A stretch of 64,000 nucleotides of DNA, from contig CAHIKZ030000956.1 of the NCBI GenBank assembly GCA_903632075.3, forward strand, positions 517,501 to 581,500, in the 5' to 3' direction. Position numbers and translations under genes: made by a program. The DNA comes from Acanthosepion pharaonis. Its lineage: Eukaryota > Mollusca > Cephalopoda > Sepiida > Sepiidae. Of the stretch, positions 33,735 to 45,050 are shown in pieces (the first letter of the stretch is position 1; each line of letters opens with the position of its first letter). The notes below the pieces were generated by a model, which was not told the origin of the DNA, did no database searches, and saw only the letters and a program-made list of their open reading frames with translations.

Positions 33735-33780
33735 AATTCGGAGCACTTTTGGCTATACTTTTAGCCATTATCAAGGATGA
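33735..33780 (-). ncRNA. Degenerate hammerhead-like motif downstream of the Penelope-like remnant
   Basis: Minus-strand order: ATCC (33775-33778), TTGATAA core (33768-33774), stem II GGCTA/TAGCC (33762-33766 with 33751-33755), AAAA in place of GAAA, then GTGC and TC. It is homologous to the better copy at 57320-57361. It lies about 210 bases 3' of the GIY-YIG remnant on the same strand, where Penelope-like elements carry their pLTR. Confidence 0.5.
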
Positions 33781-33989
33781 TTTTATTTTTACTTTTAACT
33801 GAAGGTGTGGGTTGTGTTATGTATGTATCTAGAATTATAGAAATGTTTTATTTTCCAAACACGGTCAGCACATTCTGACCGTGTTCATAATAATTGTTAT
33901 TGAGTGTTGACTTTTTCTTTTTTATTATTAGGACATTATTTTTAATCATTTTTTACATGTGGATGAGGTTATTATGCTTGTATTTTCTA

Positions 33990-34262
33990 CTAGTATGTTT
34001 CGGATGGAGTCTGGTAGGTTATGTGTGTGTTTAACTGTTCTAATAGAGAAGGTAGTTGTAACGTATGTCGTCTGGATAGGCATATAGTTGTGTGACCGAT
34101 GTAATTATTTATGAATTTGATTTGATCAGGAACACAGTTCTTTAAGGGGCATTTGAACTCGTAAATATTAGTTCTTTGTAGTTTTGATATTTTTATTGTA
34201 TTGTTTTTTTTACGATCCAGAGCAGATTTTTGGTAAATTGAGTTTCTGTTTGACAAAAGCAA
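33990..34262 (-). pseudogene. Penelope-like retroelement, GIY-YIG endonuclease remnant
   Basis: A minus-strand open frame of 90 codons holds TNIYEFKCPLKNC, a Cys-containing stretch, then FINNYIGHTTICLSRRHTL and a following LNTHI segment. This is the C-terminal GIY-YIG endonuclease of Penelope-like elements (YxFxCP...YIGxT...LSRR). The reverse transcriptase that should precede it is not readable in 34263-34800. Taken with the ribozyme-like motif just downstream, this looks like the 3' end of a 5'-truncated element. The call rests on motif memory. Confidence 0.7.
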
Positions 34263-34799
34263 ATTGACGATTTAAATTCTCCAAGCATTTCTGCTTTTAA
34301 CTAATATAAATGGAAAGATACTTGAATTTAAATTTCTCGAAATTTCATAAAATTAAGCAAGTAGGGGTTTAAGAGACGTGAAACAAAAAAAAAATTATCA
34401 ATATTTTCTTAAAGACATATTATTTTTTTAAAGTCATTTGTGAACAAATCCTTACAGTTTTATTAAATTTTGATTTTTGCAGGAATTTTCAAATGAATTT
34501 ATTTTTTCTTTTCGTAAAAGGACGCTAAACTTCCATAATAATTTCTGGCCCACCTGGTTACGCAAGAAAAAAGGAACATTTTTAAGAGAATAATAAGAAA
34601 ATATTTTGGTCTTTTCTCTGAATGATAACATAAAACTTTTGACGATAAAACTTTGTTTTTATCAAATCTGAGGAATTTTTAATGATGGCGTGTTTTTTTT
34701 TAGTGAATTATTGGAGGTACCTTATAAAAATGATTTCATAAATTTCTATTACCATAATAAAAAATCTGGAATAATCATCGGATTCTATTTAAGTGCACT

Positions 34800-34802
34800 A
34801 AA

Positions 34803-34850
<48 letters not shown>

Positions 34851-35026
34851 AAACTACCTCAACATAGGATAGTTTAGATATTCTGTACGCGACTATCATC
34901 AGCTCTCTATGTTGAGGTAATTATTGTTCTCCGTTATAATAAATACATCGCACTCTCTGGGGATCAGTTTTAATAATTAATATTACGAGGATCTACTCGG
35001 ATTATATACCAACGGATCGATTACCC

Positions 35027-35070
<44 letters not shown>
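34800..35070. repeat. (TA)n-bounded repeat block with hairpin and hammerhead-like core
   Basis: (TA)n at 34804-34848 and 35031-35068. Between them: an 11-bp stem (cctcaacatag 34863-34873; ctatgttgagg near 34907-34917) enclosing, on the minus strand, CTGATGA (34895-34901) and TAAAC in place of GAAAC. Then a segment (34935-35033: ggggatcagttttaat ... ggattatataccaacggatc) shared with 48920-49030 and 58199-58300. Confidence 0.65.
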
Positions 35071-35120
<50 letters not shown>

Positions 35121-35213
35121 AATATGTATGTGTGTGCGTATGTGTGTGTTAAAATTTTATATCTAAACTTGTCATATATTTTCAGTTTTTTTATTTATTT
35201 AAAAGATCCCCAG

Positions 35214-35292
<79 letters not shown>

Positions 35293-35300
35293 TTCAAGTA
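35069..35300. repeat. (GATA)n and (TA)n microsatellites
   Basis: (GATA)n 35076-35120, then (TA)n 35217-35288. Confidence 0.95.
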
Positions 35301-35312
35301 TAGGTTCAATTC

Positions 35313-35614
35313 AAATATATATATATATATATACGGATCGTGTGTCTGTTACTTTCCCTGACGATCCGTTTGTGAAACCTAGGTAGGTTTGTCTGGGTCT
35401 TTATCTAGGTGTCTACGGTTGTATTGAGCTCTTTTGTTAGTTAGTTGTTTACTCGTATCAGGGTTTTTTCTTTGGGCTTCAGATCTGCATCTGTGCGATT
35501 TTTTTGTCGGCAGAAATTCATGTTTGTAGCTCTTTCTTTTTTAAAACCTTTTTTTCCCTCGAAATTTGATTTGATTATTAGCAAATCAAAAATTCGAGGG
35601 TTTTTCGAAACGAG

Positions 35615-35684
<70 letters not shown>

Positions 35685-35700
35685 CTCTGGGGATAAATAA
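35313..35700 (+). repeat. (TA)n-linked repeat with hammerhead-like core, then (ATCT)n(TA)n
   Basis: CTGACGA 35358-35364, GAAA 35374-35377, the palindrome CCTAGG 35378-35383 and TA. Downstream are tgtattgagctctttt and actcgtatcagggttttttc, shared with 30972-31100. (ATCT)n and (TA)n end the block (35610-35682). Confidence 0.65.
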
Positions 35701-35749
35701 TAAAAAACTAAAAAAATAATATGACTACTTTAGATATAAAATTTTAAAA

Positions 35750-35759
35750 CACACGCACG

Positions 35760-35807
<48 letters not shown>

Positions 35808-36126
35808 AAAGTATATAATTGGTATATACGGAATGAATTCCAATAACCAACAATTACTATTCTTAAAAGAGTGCTCAATACAATGTAGAGCAGATATATT
35901 TATTATTTATAAAAAAAATTATAACATAAGTATGTGTGTTGAATTTTGAAGTATGTGGCTATTTTTGTAGTGATTTTATAACATACTTATGTTATAATTT
36001 TTTTATAAATAATAATTATATATATATATATATATATATATACGAAAAATTTCTCAGCGTTAACCTATAGAAAAAGACAATATGCATAAATGTAAAGGCA
36101 ATAGAAAAACTGTATTATTAGCCGAC

Positions 36127-36188
<62 letters not shown>

Positions 36189-36190
36189 CA
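35750..36190. repeat. Microsatellites around an inverted repeat of the 42600-type element
   Basis: (AC)n(AT)n 35758-35806. aaagagtgctcaatacaatg (35862-35881). Inverted arms aaaaaaattataacataagt at about 35910 and acttatgttataattttttt at about 35987, then (TA)n 36017-36041 and 36129-36187. The inner sequence (ggctatttttgtagtgat) matches 42660-42680. Confidence 0.75.
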
Positions 36191-36284
36191 CCAAGCCAGT
36201 TATTAAAGCCACAAGAAGTTACTGGGTGTAGAAAAATTATAAAACCTAAACACCACTAACGTGCGAGAACAAAAGAAGGTTAAT

Positions 36285-36450
36285 CAGTAGGGCAGTAGAT
36301 AACGACTGACATTGCATTTAAATTTGTGCGGTTTAAAGTTGGCGGGAAAGCCTGGAGACGGAACGGAGTCCCACAGGCAAGAAGTGCGAGAAAAGAAACT
36401 GTTTGCATAGAACTTGCGGTTACATCTAGCTAAATCAACTGTATATCGGA
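36285..36450 (-). pseudogene. LINE 3'-end fragment, minus strand
   Basis: gactgacattgcatttaaat, gtcccacaggcaagaagtgc gag, aaactgtttgca and gcggttacatctagct match the reverse of the LINE C-terminal tail. Confidence 0.72.
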
Positions 36451-36631
36451 ACCTCTTTGCCAATATAATACTGTGTTTATATTCATCTAGTCTAGGTTGA
36501 AAAGTTCATCCGAACAATTACAAGAAAAAAATTATAGAAAAGCAGAGTTAAGCAACTTTAACTGGGAAAGTCACTGCTGTCAAGACGCAAGGTTCTTCTT
36601 TAGATTTTATCAAGTATCTCTAGACATATCC

Positions 36632-36660
36632 TTTCGATATTTTCCAAGATCATCTTCAGG
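36632..36660 (-). ncRNA. Hammerhead-like core
   Basis: The minus strand carries CTGAAGA (36653-36659), 17 bases with a weak GAT...ATC stem, then GAAA (36632-36635) and a downstream gtc about 8 bases on. Stem I is not evident. Confidence 0.35.
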
Positions 36661-36899
36661 GGTGAATTAAAAAGACAAACTTATTGTAACTGCGATAAAA
36701 TCTGCATTCTGTTGTAATGGAAAATTTAAAAAACAACTGGAAAAATCCGTATAAAAATAAGAGACACAGTCTGTCTGTATTATGCAATGAGATATATCTA
36801 CATGGCCCAATTGATAAATTGTCGTCTAAATGTTGCAAAAATGAAAATAATATTGATTTCATTTTAACAGATATATTTACCAAAATTACATAAAAATAT

Positions 36900-37654
36900 C
36901 TTGAAATACTAAAGAGTAAATTTATTCAATAAAATCACCATTGGCTTCAACCATAACCTCCAGATGACTTTGGAATCACCTGCAACTCTTCTAGATGGTT
37001 TCCGTGTTTAAGTTTGTGAATGCTGCCATATTCCTTGCCTTCAGTTCATCTTTGGGGTTATAAGGAGTTTTGTTGCCCTCTCGTTCAACTGCGCTCGACA
37101 CATAATAATCAAGGGTGGGGGTCGAAGTCAGGTGAAGTAGGTGGCCGGATGTAAGAGGTAATGTGGTCGGAGATATTTTCTGACAGCCATGATTGGGTTC
37201 TCCTGCTTGTGTGGCATTGTTCAGAGTCTTGTTGCCAGATATAGGGTCTTCCAGCATCACACTCTTGACACAGAGCAGCACTACCTCCTCTAGGCGCTTG
37301 ATGTAGGCCTCCGTGTTGAGTCTGAGGCCCTATGGGAAGATGAATGGAGGCATAACGCCGCCATCACTAGCGATCGCCACAAACATCTTCGTAATCACCA
37401 TTAGACTCATCCAGCTCATTCCGAATCCTTTTCACTGTCTTCACCCAAACACTCTGAAATGTTCGTATTGGAGCTTTCGGTGCGAAGGCCAAGCAGTACG
37501 ACATGCCGTTTCCAAATTATTGACGGAGTTAATTGTGTAATCGTGCTGTTTTTCTCATAGACGGTGCCCAACTGACCCTATTAAACTGTGCTGTCGACAA
37601 AATCAAAAACAAATTAAAATTATAAGATGGTGACAATTTACCCATAGCACCCTG
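36900..37654 (-). pseudogene. DDE transposase remnant (mariner-related)
   Basis: Minus-strand pieces in shifting frames: IASDGGVMPPFIFP, LRLNTEAYIKRLEEVVL, GRPYIWQQDSEQCHTSRRTQ SWLSENI (second Asp region), LDYYVSSAVEREGNKTPYNP, KDELKARNMAAFTNLNTET, then VEANGDFIE at the C-terminus. The N-terminus is deleted. The upstream end has a cagggtgctatgggtaaatt type terminus (to 37654). Confidence 0.8.
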
Positions 37655-37659
37655 CATGC

Positions 37660-38450
37660 ATATAACTATCTTTTACCAGTTTTTGAGCCTCTGTTGAAAT
37701 AACTGAATCTTTTACAAAAGAAACATTCAGCCATTTTTAAATCATGTCGAAATCACAAATATCACTCCGATAGGCCTGAACAAAGAAATTGTTCGGGGCT
37801 TACTAATAAAGGGAACAAAATTTCCATGTCCGGTGCATCTGTGGAGAGTAAGGAATAATAATCACTCCCTTTACCAGCTCGCTTCAAATTCGGGCGAGTT
37901 GAGGAAAAAGATGGAAAGGAATTCGCGTGCCTATATGAAATTTTCTTTCGGCTAATGAAAACATTGACTTCACAGAGATGGACCAGCGAGCAGAGAAAAA
38001 GACGTAAAAAAATCGCAAGTCTATGTGAAATTGCTTTTGGACCAATGAAGAACTTGTCTTCACAAAACTTAGTCTTTGACCTAAGAAGAAGAAAGAAAAG
38101 AAAATAGCAAGCCCACGCGAAATACTAAAAAAAATTAACAAGAAAATAATGTCTGAAGGCAGGTGAAAGTTTCGTTTCTGTTCACAACGCCCAGCGTTGA
38201 AGTTTTCGCCAATCTCTAATTACTCGCTAATTATGTTATCGGCCTTTTTAACCAGGCACGCAACACTTCAATGAATTTTCTTTCAACAATCTATCAAAAT
38301 GAAGTATTTCAATTTACCTATTTTCGTCTACTTTTGGAAGTATGTAGCCGTAAATCCCTTCGGGGAGAAATGAACTCTCTTAGCTTTGTTTAAACAGTTT
38401 TTACTATATTTTGTGTCAGTTCATTCAATCTGTTGTATAAACATTCCCTC
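37660..38450. other. No recognised feature
   Basis: AT-rich. Imperfect internal repeats around 37920-38120 (gtgaaattttctttcggctaatgaaa / gtgaaattgcttttggacca) suggest an old tandem duplication of about 120 bases. No gene. Confidence 0.45.
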
Positions 38451-38454
38451 TTCA

Positions 38455-39015
38455 TGACAATTTGTTAAAAAATACTAGGTCAGCTGCTAAGAAATTAGAC
38501 TTACTGTGTCGTGAATCTATCTTATATATCTATAAGTCTACCATACGGCCATGCTTAGAATATTGCTACCACATATGGCCAAGTGCCCCTACTAATTATC
38601 TTGAGCTCCTTGATAAGATCCAAAGAAGTACCAGGCAACTAGGCTTCAGTCACTTTCCCACAGTCGCAAAGGGTGGGTCTTCATTATGGTACCTAGACTT
38701 TTTGAATTTAAGTGCAGTACTAGAAAGGTATCGAGATCTCATCAATTTGCAATTGAGCTGGCTTGATGTAGCCGTAAGTTCTATGTTAACAGTTTCTTCT
38801 CTTGCACTTTTCGCTGATGGAACTCTCTTCCGGCTCCACGCTTTCCAGCCAACTTTAATCTGAAAAAATTTAAATGCAATGTCAATCGCTATTTACTGTC
38901 CTCCTGATTACTTTTTTTTCTTCCCGCTCATTATTAATGTTTCTGTTCTTAATTCTTCCACAACCTAGAACCCCTTGTGTCTTAGTGGATTTACTACCTT
39001 GCATGAGGTGATACC
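38455..39015 (+). pseudogene. LINE ORF2 C-terminal third with 3' terminus
   Basis: A frame open for 133 codons reads NTRSAAKKLDLLCRESILYI, YKSTIRPCLEYCYHIWPSAP, NYLELLDKIQRS (the region after the RT domain), then shifts into LNLSAVLE... The DNA keeps aaccgtaagttctatg-like sequence and ends in ccccttgtgtcttagtggat ttactaccttgcatgaggtg. It is the longest copy of this LINE family here. Confidence 0.82.
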
Positions 39016-39124
39016 GATTACCCCCCCCAAAAAAAATCTTATTTTCCTGAAAGCTACTGATACAATTTCAAGCCTGTAAACTCGTTAATAAATTCCTTAT
39101 CTTGTTTTGTTAAAATTACCCGTG

Positions 39125-39156
39125 TGTTTCCTCACCATTATTATCCTTCATCAGTC
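39125..39156 (-). ncRNA. Weak hammerhead-like match
   Basis: Minus: CTGATGA (39147-39153), 17 bases without a clear stem II, GAAA (39126-39129), then CACACGGGTA. Core bases only. Confidence 0.2.
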
Positions 39157-39289
39157 TTCTTGGCGTGGATAAATCAGCTGTTCATTTTAAACCCTGAAGG
39201 GCCACGCCACTGTACATGTTTTATCTGTTGCTCATAAATGAAAATAAATTGGTTCTGTGTTAGCATTTGCAAAATCAGGTCACCTGAGT

Positions 39290-39975
39290 TAGATTTCAAC
39301 ATTGGGTCTCACTAAAACCATCAGTTTCAGTCAATCTGAAAACGAGGCATCTATTCAACTCTGGTGCCGAATCAACAAAGGCCGAAAAACGCTTTTAACA
39401 CTGTGCGACCAATCTGGAGATCAACAACCTTCTAACTTTATAAGAAGATCCAGATCTTCAACACCAACGTCAACATGGTCATACTTTACGACTCAGAAAC
39501 CTGGCGGATAACCAAGACCAACATCCACAAACTTCAGGCTCTTGACTGAAATCCACAAGGGAAGTCGACTCCAATGATCAACTGTGGGACAGGACCAGAC
39601 GAGCCCCAATCAAGATTGATATCAAGAAACAAAAATGGGGATGTATCGGCCAAACACTCCGCAAACTTGCATCTAGTGTCACCAAACAGGCTCTTGACAG
39701 TGGGTCGACCAAAACAGATTTCAGTCAATTTGAAAACGAGGCATCTATTCAACTCTGGTGCTAAATCAACAAAGCCCGCCACGCTTTCAACACTCTGCAA
39801 CCAATCTGGAAAAGTGGGTCGACTTAAACAGATTTGACGCAGAAGTGTTGACACAGGTGAAGGCAGCCGGCACGACATGGGCCGAGCTGATGACGATCGC
39901 CCGGAATCGTGTCCATTGGAGAGGTGTTGTTGCGGCCCCATGTTCCCCAAGGAATCAAGGATAATAAAAAATAAA
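39290..39975 (+). pseudogene. LINE ORF2 C-terminus, another family, with internal duplication
   Basis: Broken frames give RINKGRKTLLTL, IFNTNVNMVILYDSETWRIT, KTNIHKLQALD, IDIKKQKWGCIGQTLRKLAS, SVTKQALDSG and, at the end, VKAAGTTWAELMTIARNRVH, WRGVVAAPCSPRNQG. The segment cagtcaatctgaaaacgagg catctattcaactctggtgc is present at 39327 and again at 39721. Confidence 0.75.
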
Positions 39976-40059
39976 ATAAATATTCAACTCTGAAGAACAT
40001 CGAAACAGATGTACATGCCTCACCAATTTGTAAAACATTGAACAAGCAATGTGCCGTGT

Positions 40060-40480
40060 CCCTTCAGAGCTGAGACGATCATGGCTCTCCACAATTTCCT
40101 GTCTTATGTAGCGCTTAATAAATTTTGTCTTTTTGTTATCTCTCCTAAATCTTGTTCCGCTATCCATTTACTCAAGCATGCTAGGTAGGTTATGCGTTGT
40201 TGCCCCTCTTGCCTTCAATCTGTCCTCTGAGTATCAGATTTTACAAACCCTTTTTAGTTTCTTATGTACCATAGGAATTTCAATGGTATCTTTGTGATGT
40301 TAAATATAAGTGTCTTTTTGTTTCCCTAAAACTTCGTTGTTGCTCACATGTTCAGTCTATGGTATTCTCAGCATCCTCCTGTAGAACCACATTTCTGTTG
40401 CTTCAAGTCTCTTCTTCATTTCAGAAGAAATTGTCCAGCATTCAATACCATATAGAAGGACAGGTCCGGATTATTCTCCT
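40060..40480 (-). pseudogene. LINE ORF2 C-terminal remnant (EMWFYRRMLRI family)
   Basis: Minus-strand pieces: MKKRLEATEMWFYRRMLRIP, EHVSNNEVLG, and HNLPSMLE followed by MDSGTRFRRDNKKTKFIKRY. It is the same family as 21150, 43380 and 56490. Several stops. Confidence 0.65.
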
Positions 40481-40760
40481 CAACTTTTTCGCCATATTTA
40501 TTAGAGCGTTTCGGCCGTTATACGCTCCGGCCTTCTTCAGGTGGTTGGAATATCGAACTGAACCCTTTATTTCGCTCACTGGGGTAGACCGTTCTAGTTC
40601 CACGTGCCATGTTTAATGGATGTCAGTTATCTGTTATCTCTTGGTAATTCCCCTCTCCAAGTTCTCCACTGCATCCAACCACCTGAAGAAGACCGGAGCG
40701 TATTCGGCCGAAACGTTGTAATAAATATGGCTAAAAAGATGAAGACAATAGTCCGAATAA
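40480..40760. repeat. Inverted pair of SINE-body repeats with hammerhead-like cores
   Basis: The left arm (40480-40550, minus sense) and right arm (40675-40755, plus sense) are inverted copies. Left core: CTGAAGA 40534-40540, perfect stem II GGCCG/CGGCC, GAAA 40509-40512. Right core: CTGAAGA 40683-40689, stem II GACCG/CGGCC with one mismatch, GAAA 40710-40713. Both continue into aataaatatggc. Confidence 0.75.
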
Positions 40761-40819
40761 TGTAAATAGTATACATAATACCTCATCTCAGAAATATAGA
40801 CATATACAAGAGAACAGAT

Positions 40820-41690
40820 ATTTTATAACAGTGCAATACTGTTTTCGTTGTTCCTAACGACATTTTTCTGTTTCTTAATACTTTGCTTAGCATTTAGAAA
40901 GCATCTTTCGCTATCCCAATGCGCATTCGGACTTAAGAGTCGCATTTTTTTGTCCTTTATTAAAACAATTGCAAGATATTTAAATTGTTGTACTTATCTG
41001 ATTTTACTATCTCCAATTTGTAATTTGCATGTTAGGCCGTTCATTTTGCTAACAACCATGCATTTTCTTTTCTTGCAATTGATGCTTAGTCCTTTCTTCT
41101 CGCCTTCTTTCACTGCCTTCAGTAGAATTTCTTTATTAATAGTTTATTTTATGTGTCTGCTATCAACACTTTATTATCTGCCTATCTTATGTTGTTGTAT
41201 GAATTGGGTTCATAAACAAAAACTTTGAACGTGAGCAATTTGCAATGGTCAGAAATAACAGTTGTGACATGGGGAAGCATTATTGAAGTGTGCTTAACTT
41301 TGCTTTATCTATCGCTTCGGTGTATAGAGTCACCGCCTCCCCACGTTAGACGTTGCTGCTCTGGTTTCCATAGCAGGAATTCCTATTCAACGCTGACCTC
41401 ATTTGTCGTTCAGTATAGGAAGTGCTTTCTGTTTTACTAGCAGGGTGGGCTATTGAGGAGAAAATCTGGTAAAGGAAAGACATATTTCATGTGTGCTTTC
41501 TTAAGTGTGATACTAACCCAGCCTTGCGACAGATGAAATTTGTTCAAGCAGGATTTAGATGGCGTCTCTGCTTCAGAGCTTGACGAAGCTGACCACGGTG
41601 CTTCAGTCTACTGTCTCCAAAACCCTTTAACTTAATTAAACATGAATTACGCCACTCCTTTCGTTTTGATAAAATATATAAGGGTGTTCC
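40820..41690. other. No confident feature
   Basis: An open frame of 126 codons (40848-41228, +) is Leu/Phe/Ser-rich. Read on the minus strand the DNA has pieces such as LSINCKKRKC and LQIGDSKIR, which faintly recall a LINE RT, but too weakly to call. Confidence 0.35.
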
Positions 41691-41888
41691 AATAACTAGG
41701 ACCGATTTTAATATGAATTAAGTTTAAGCGTCTAATGATTTTTTTCTTTTTCTTTCAGATTTGGTGGACAATTGGGCGATGTTGTTTTTCACACATAATT
41801 GCCATGAATTAAATATCATGATCTAATAGAGAATTAAATGAATTTTCATTAATAACACTGACTTTGATCCGTCTTAATGAAACACCCT
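41691..41888. mobile_element. 198-bp MITE
   Basis: Flanked by TA at 41689-41690 and 41889-41890. Imperfect inverted ends: agggtgttccaataac... and ...gtcttaatgaaacaccct. No coding capacity. Confidence 0.72.
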
Positions 41889-42289
41889 TATATATAATCT
41901 GTCTTAATGAAACATCCTTTATATATAAATATAATATATATATTATAATACATTATAATAGATAATATTAATTATTCCTTGTTTATTACCAGTATAAATG
42001 TTAAACTGTTTTACTACCGTAACTTGAACATATAAATGCTATCAAATCCAGTTCAGTAGCAGGCAAAATAAACTTTAGTGTGAAGGCTCCAGTTATAGAT
42101 TCAGGATTGTCCCGCACAACAATAGATATATTTATGTATATTAGAGTTGTGACTTTTTTGTAACTCTATATTCCTGTGTAATAAATCAATGAACATTTAT
42201 CCAAATGTAATAAAAATGGCAATAATTTGTTTTAGTTCTAGAAAAAGGTTACCCCAAACTGAAAATACGTCTTTGCTATATACGCAAGA

Positions 42290-42440
42290 AGAGTAAAATA
42301 CCAAAATATTTCAGATACTTTCTGGAGTGGTACAAGGAACTGATCAGTTTTCCAGCATCTTTAGAAGTGGATTGTGTATGAGTTCTACTTGAAGTCTCGC
42401 ATGGACTCGAGTCCCAAAACACATTCAAAACAAGGAGTCT
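42290..42440 (+). repeat. Dispersed repeat shared with 9740-9890
   Basis: actttctggagtggtacaag gaactgatcagttttccagc atcttta here; actggagcggtacagagaac taaacattttcccagcatct tta at 9758. Unknown family. Confidence 0.55.
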
Positions 42441-42609
42441 CTGAGATTAAGAAAGGTCATTAGAAAAACCTACTTTGTAAGGTTTATATTTATTTGCTTA
42501 TTTCAACCCCACCCCTGCTTATTAGATTTTTTAAAATAGTACTTATGCATTTTTAACGCATTAAACAGTTTATGTTGTGTGGTTGATTTGAACCTTTTAA
42601 AACTCTTTA

Positions 42610-42775
42610 TTCTTCTTTCAACACCATCACTTGAGAAGACACCAGAAGTGTTGAAACAAAATGGCTATTTTTGTAGTGATGTTATAACATGTTTATTTTA
42701 TAATTTTTGAATAAATAATATTTGCTCTACTTTGTATTGAGCACTCTTTTAAGAATAGCGTTTTTGGTTACTAGG
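42610..42775 (+). repeat. (TA)n-family repeat with hammerhead-like hairpin, no adjacent (TA)n
   Basis: cacttgagaagacaccagaagtgttgaaac contains a stem ACAC/GTGT (loop cagaa) followed by GAAAC (42653-42657). The first core is decayed (TTGAGAAG). About 75 bases on lies ctttgtattgagcactcttt taagaatag. Confidence 0.5.
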
Positions 42776-42849
42776 ATTTTATTCCGTCTTTATCAATCCT
42801 ATACTTGGACACACACACACACACACACATATTGAGATTCTTTCTCACC

Positions 42850-43265
42850 AACGTAATGTGGCTTCCTTCTATCCTTTCTATAATTATTTTCGTGGAAACT
42901 GTTCAGATAAGTTATTTTCCTTCGTGCCTCTGCTACATGAATTTAAATGCGCTACTAGATTGGCAATTAGGTCTCATTGTTTTACTGTTGAACTAGCTAG
43001 GTGCAACAGTATGTTCTATTCTAATAGTTTCTTTCCTTGCACTTCTTGCCTGTGGAACGCCTTTCTAATTTCTTTCTTCCCTGACACCTACAGTCTTCAA
43101 AAATTTAAATGCACTCTCAATCGCCATCTTCTGTCGTTCTGAATCTTGTTCCTTTATTGTTTTTTCCTTACTTCTTTTCATTAAAGTCTTCCCATTCTCT
43201 TTCAATCACTGCAATCCTTCCATTGCGTCCTAGTGGCTTTATCGCCTTGCTTGGATGAAATTATT
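42850..43265 (+). pseudogene. LINE ORF2 C-terminus with 3' terminus
   Basis: Open for 94 codons: YNYFRGNCSDKLFSFVPLLH, EFKCATRLAIRSHCFTVELA, RCNSMFYSNSFFPCTSCLWN, AFLISFFPDTYSLQKFKCTL, NRHLLSF. It then runs to tgcgtcctagtggctttatc gccttgcttgg and A-rich sequence. No RT domain. Confidence 0.82.
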
Positions 43266-43335
43266 AAAAAAAAAAAGAAGAAAAATATCGAAATAATGAA
43301 GATGCTCATTTATACCATATTCGTTTTTATGTGCT

Positions 43336-43660
43336 TTGTCACTTCAGGACCTTATGTTAATGGCTCTCTACAACTTCCCGTATTCCTTTACTCTAAGTAC
43401 CTTTTCACCATTCTCTGTGCTCTACAGAAGGATGCTGAGGATATCATGGGTCGAACGTGTGGGGAACGACGAAGTTTTAGAGAAAATAGAAACAAAAAGG
43501 AAACTTATGCTTAACACCAGGAAGAGACAGATGACGTTTCTAGGGCACATAATGAGGAAAGAGGGCTTGGAAAATCTGATACCCACAGGACAGATTGAAG
43601 GCAAGAGGGACAGAGGAAACAATGCAAAACATAAGAAGAAGAAGAAGAAGAAGGTTTGAA
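43336..43660 (+). pseudogene. LINE ORF2 C-terminal fragment (EMWFYRRMLRI family)
   Basis: Reads LYRRMLRISWVERVGNDEVL, EKIETKRKLM, TRKRQMTFLGHIMRKEGLEN, LIPTGQIEGKRDRG and ends in an AAG repeat. It follows directly on the previous LINE fragment. Confidence 0.75.
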
Positions 43661-44382
43661 AGAGTTGTTTTAATGATTTCTTATCAACTTCATTATTACC
43701 CCGCCACATTTATTAGATATTCTATTTTTTTTTTTTAAAAAAAAGAAATCAAAATTTAATCCTTAACTACAAAGTGACATTTTGTTTAGAGAAGCTGATA
43801 TATTTTTTTTCAAATTGGCCAACCTTTAAGCATCGTTCTGATTTGAAGTTGCTTAACTTCAGCGTTCAGACGATTAGCGGTTGATTTCCAACGACGTTTG
43901 ACAATCGAATTCCACATTCGCATATGATCATGAACATACAGCTTGAATGAACCAGTCTGAGAGGACGTTCATAACATTACCTTGTCACATGATACAGTGC
44001 GGGTGTGAAGGCTTGCTTGTCAGCGGCCAAGGTGGCGATTTCACTGATTAATATTTCCCAAGGAATAAGCTCGATATTTCCTTTATTTCTTTTTCGACAA
44101 TACTCTTTTCTATTTGATGAACGCTTGATACATTTGCTGGCCATTATATTAGCGAAGTTTTACCTTCGCTGAATTGTGTGCTTTACTTTTCCCCTCCGCA
44201 AACACCTTGCTCTCTCTCTCTCTCTCTTCGCAGACAACAGTTATTTTCGACGAAATAAGAACTGTCCAGCTTTCTTTCTTTCTTTCTTTCTTTCCTTCTT
44301 TCTTTTTCTTTCTTTCTTTCTTTCTTTCTGTCGCTAGTTAGTTCGTTCGTTCTTTCTTCCTCAGTCTGTTCTTAGTTTGCTC

Positions 44383-44390
<8 letters not shown>
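43661..44390. other. Possible MAO upstream region; one old 5S-like fragment
   Basis: 43840-43905 (gaagttgcttaacttcagcg ttcagacgattagcggttga) resembles the promoter part of the 5S-SINE head. Short (CT)n and (CTTT)n runs at 44213-44330. I see no coding exon. Confidence 0.4.
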
Positions 44391-44433
<43 letters not shown>

Positions 44434-44446
44434 CTAAGTGTATTCA

Positions 44447-44492
<46 letters not shown>

Positions 44493-44507
44493 AGTATATT
44501 CATAACA

Positions 44508-44580
<73 letters not shown>

Positions 44581-44590
44581 AGTGTATTTA

Positions 44591-44638
<48 letters not shown>

Positions 44639-44650
44639 CAAGTGTATTCA

Positions 44651-44704
<54 letters not shown>

Positions 44705-44714
44705 AGTGTATTCA

Positions 44715-44768
<54 letters not shown>

Positions 44769-44778
44769 AGTGTATTCG

Positions 44779-44831
<53 letters not shown>
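44391..44831. repeat. (ATCT)n array with regular spacers
   Basis: Seven blocks of (ATCT)n are separated by aagtgtattcat-type spacers (near 44433, 44491, 44580, 44641, 44704, 44768), giving a higher-order period near 64 bases in the second half. It lies 220 bases upstream of the MAO start codon. Confidence 0.95.
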
Positions 44832-45050
44832 CAGCATCAAATTCTTTCATTAGTTCTATCGCTGTATTTTCCTACTCCTCCCCAACTGCCAGAAACTACC
44901 ATTTGTCCTGTAACCACCCTACACATCTTTCTTCCTAACAAGCCATTGATCCAATCCCTGCTTCTCATACAAACAGAGGATACCATTAGATTGTCTCGCG
45001 CGCTGTGCATGGCCGTACACAACACAGAACGTCATCCATAGGGCTAAAAC

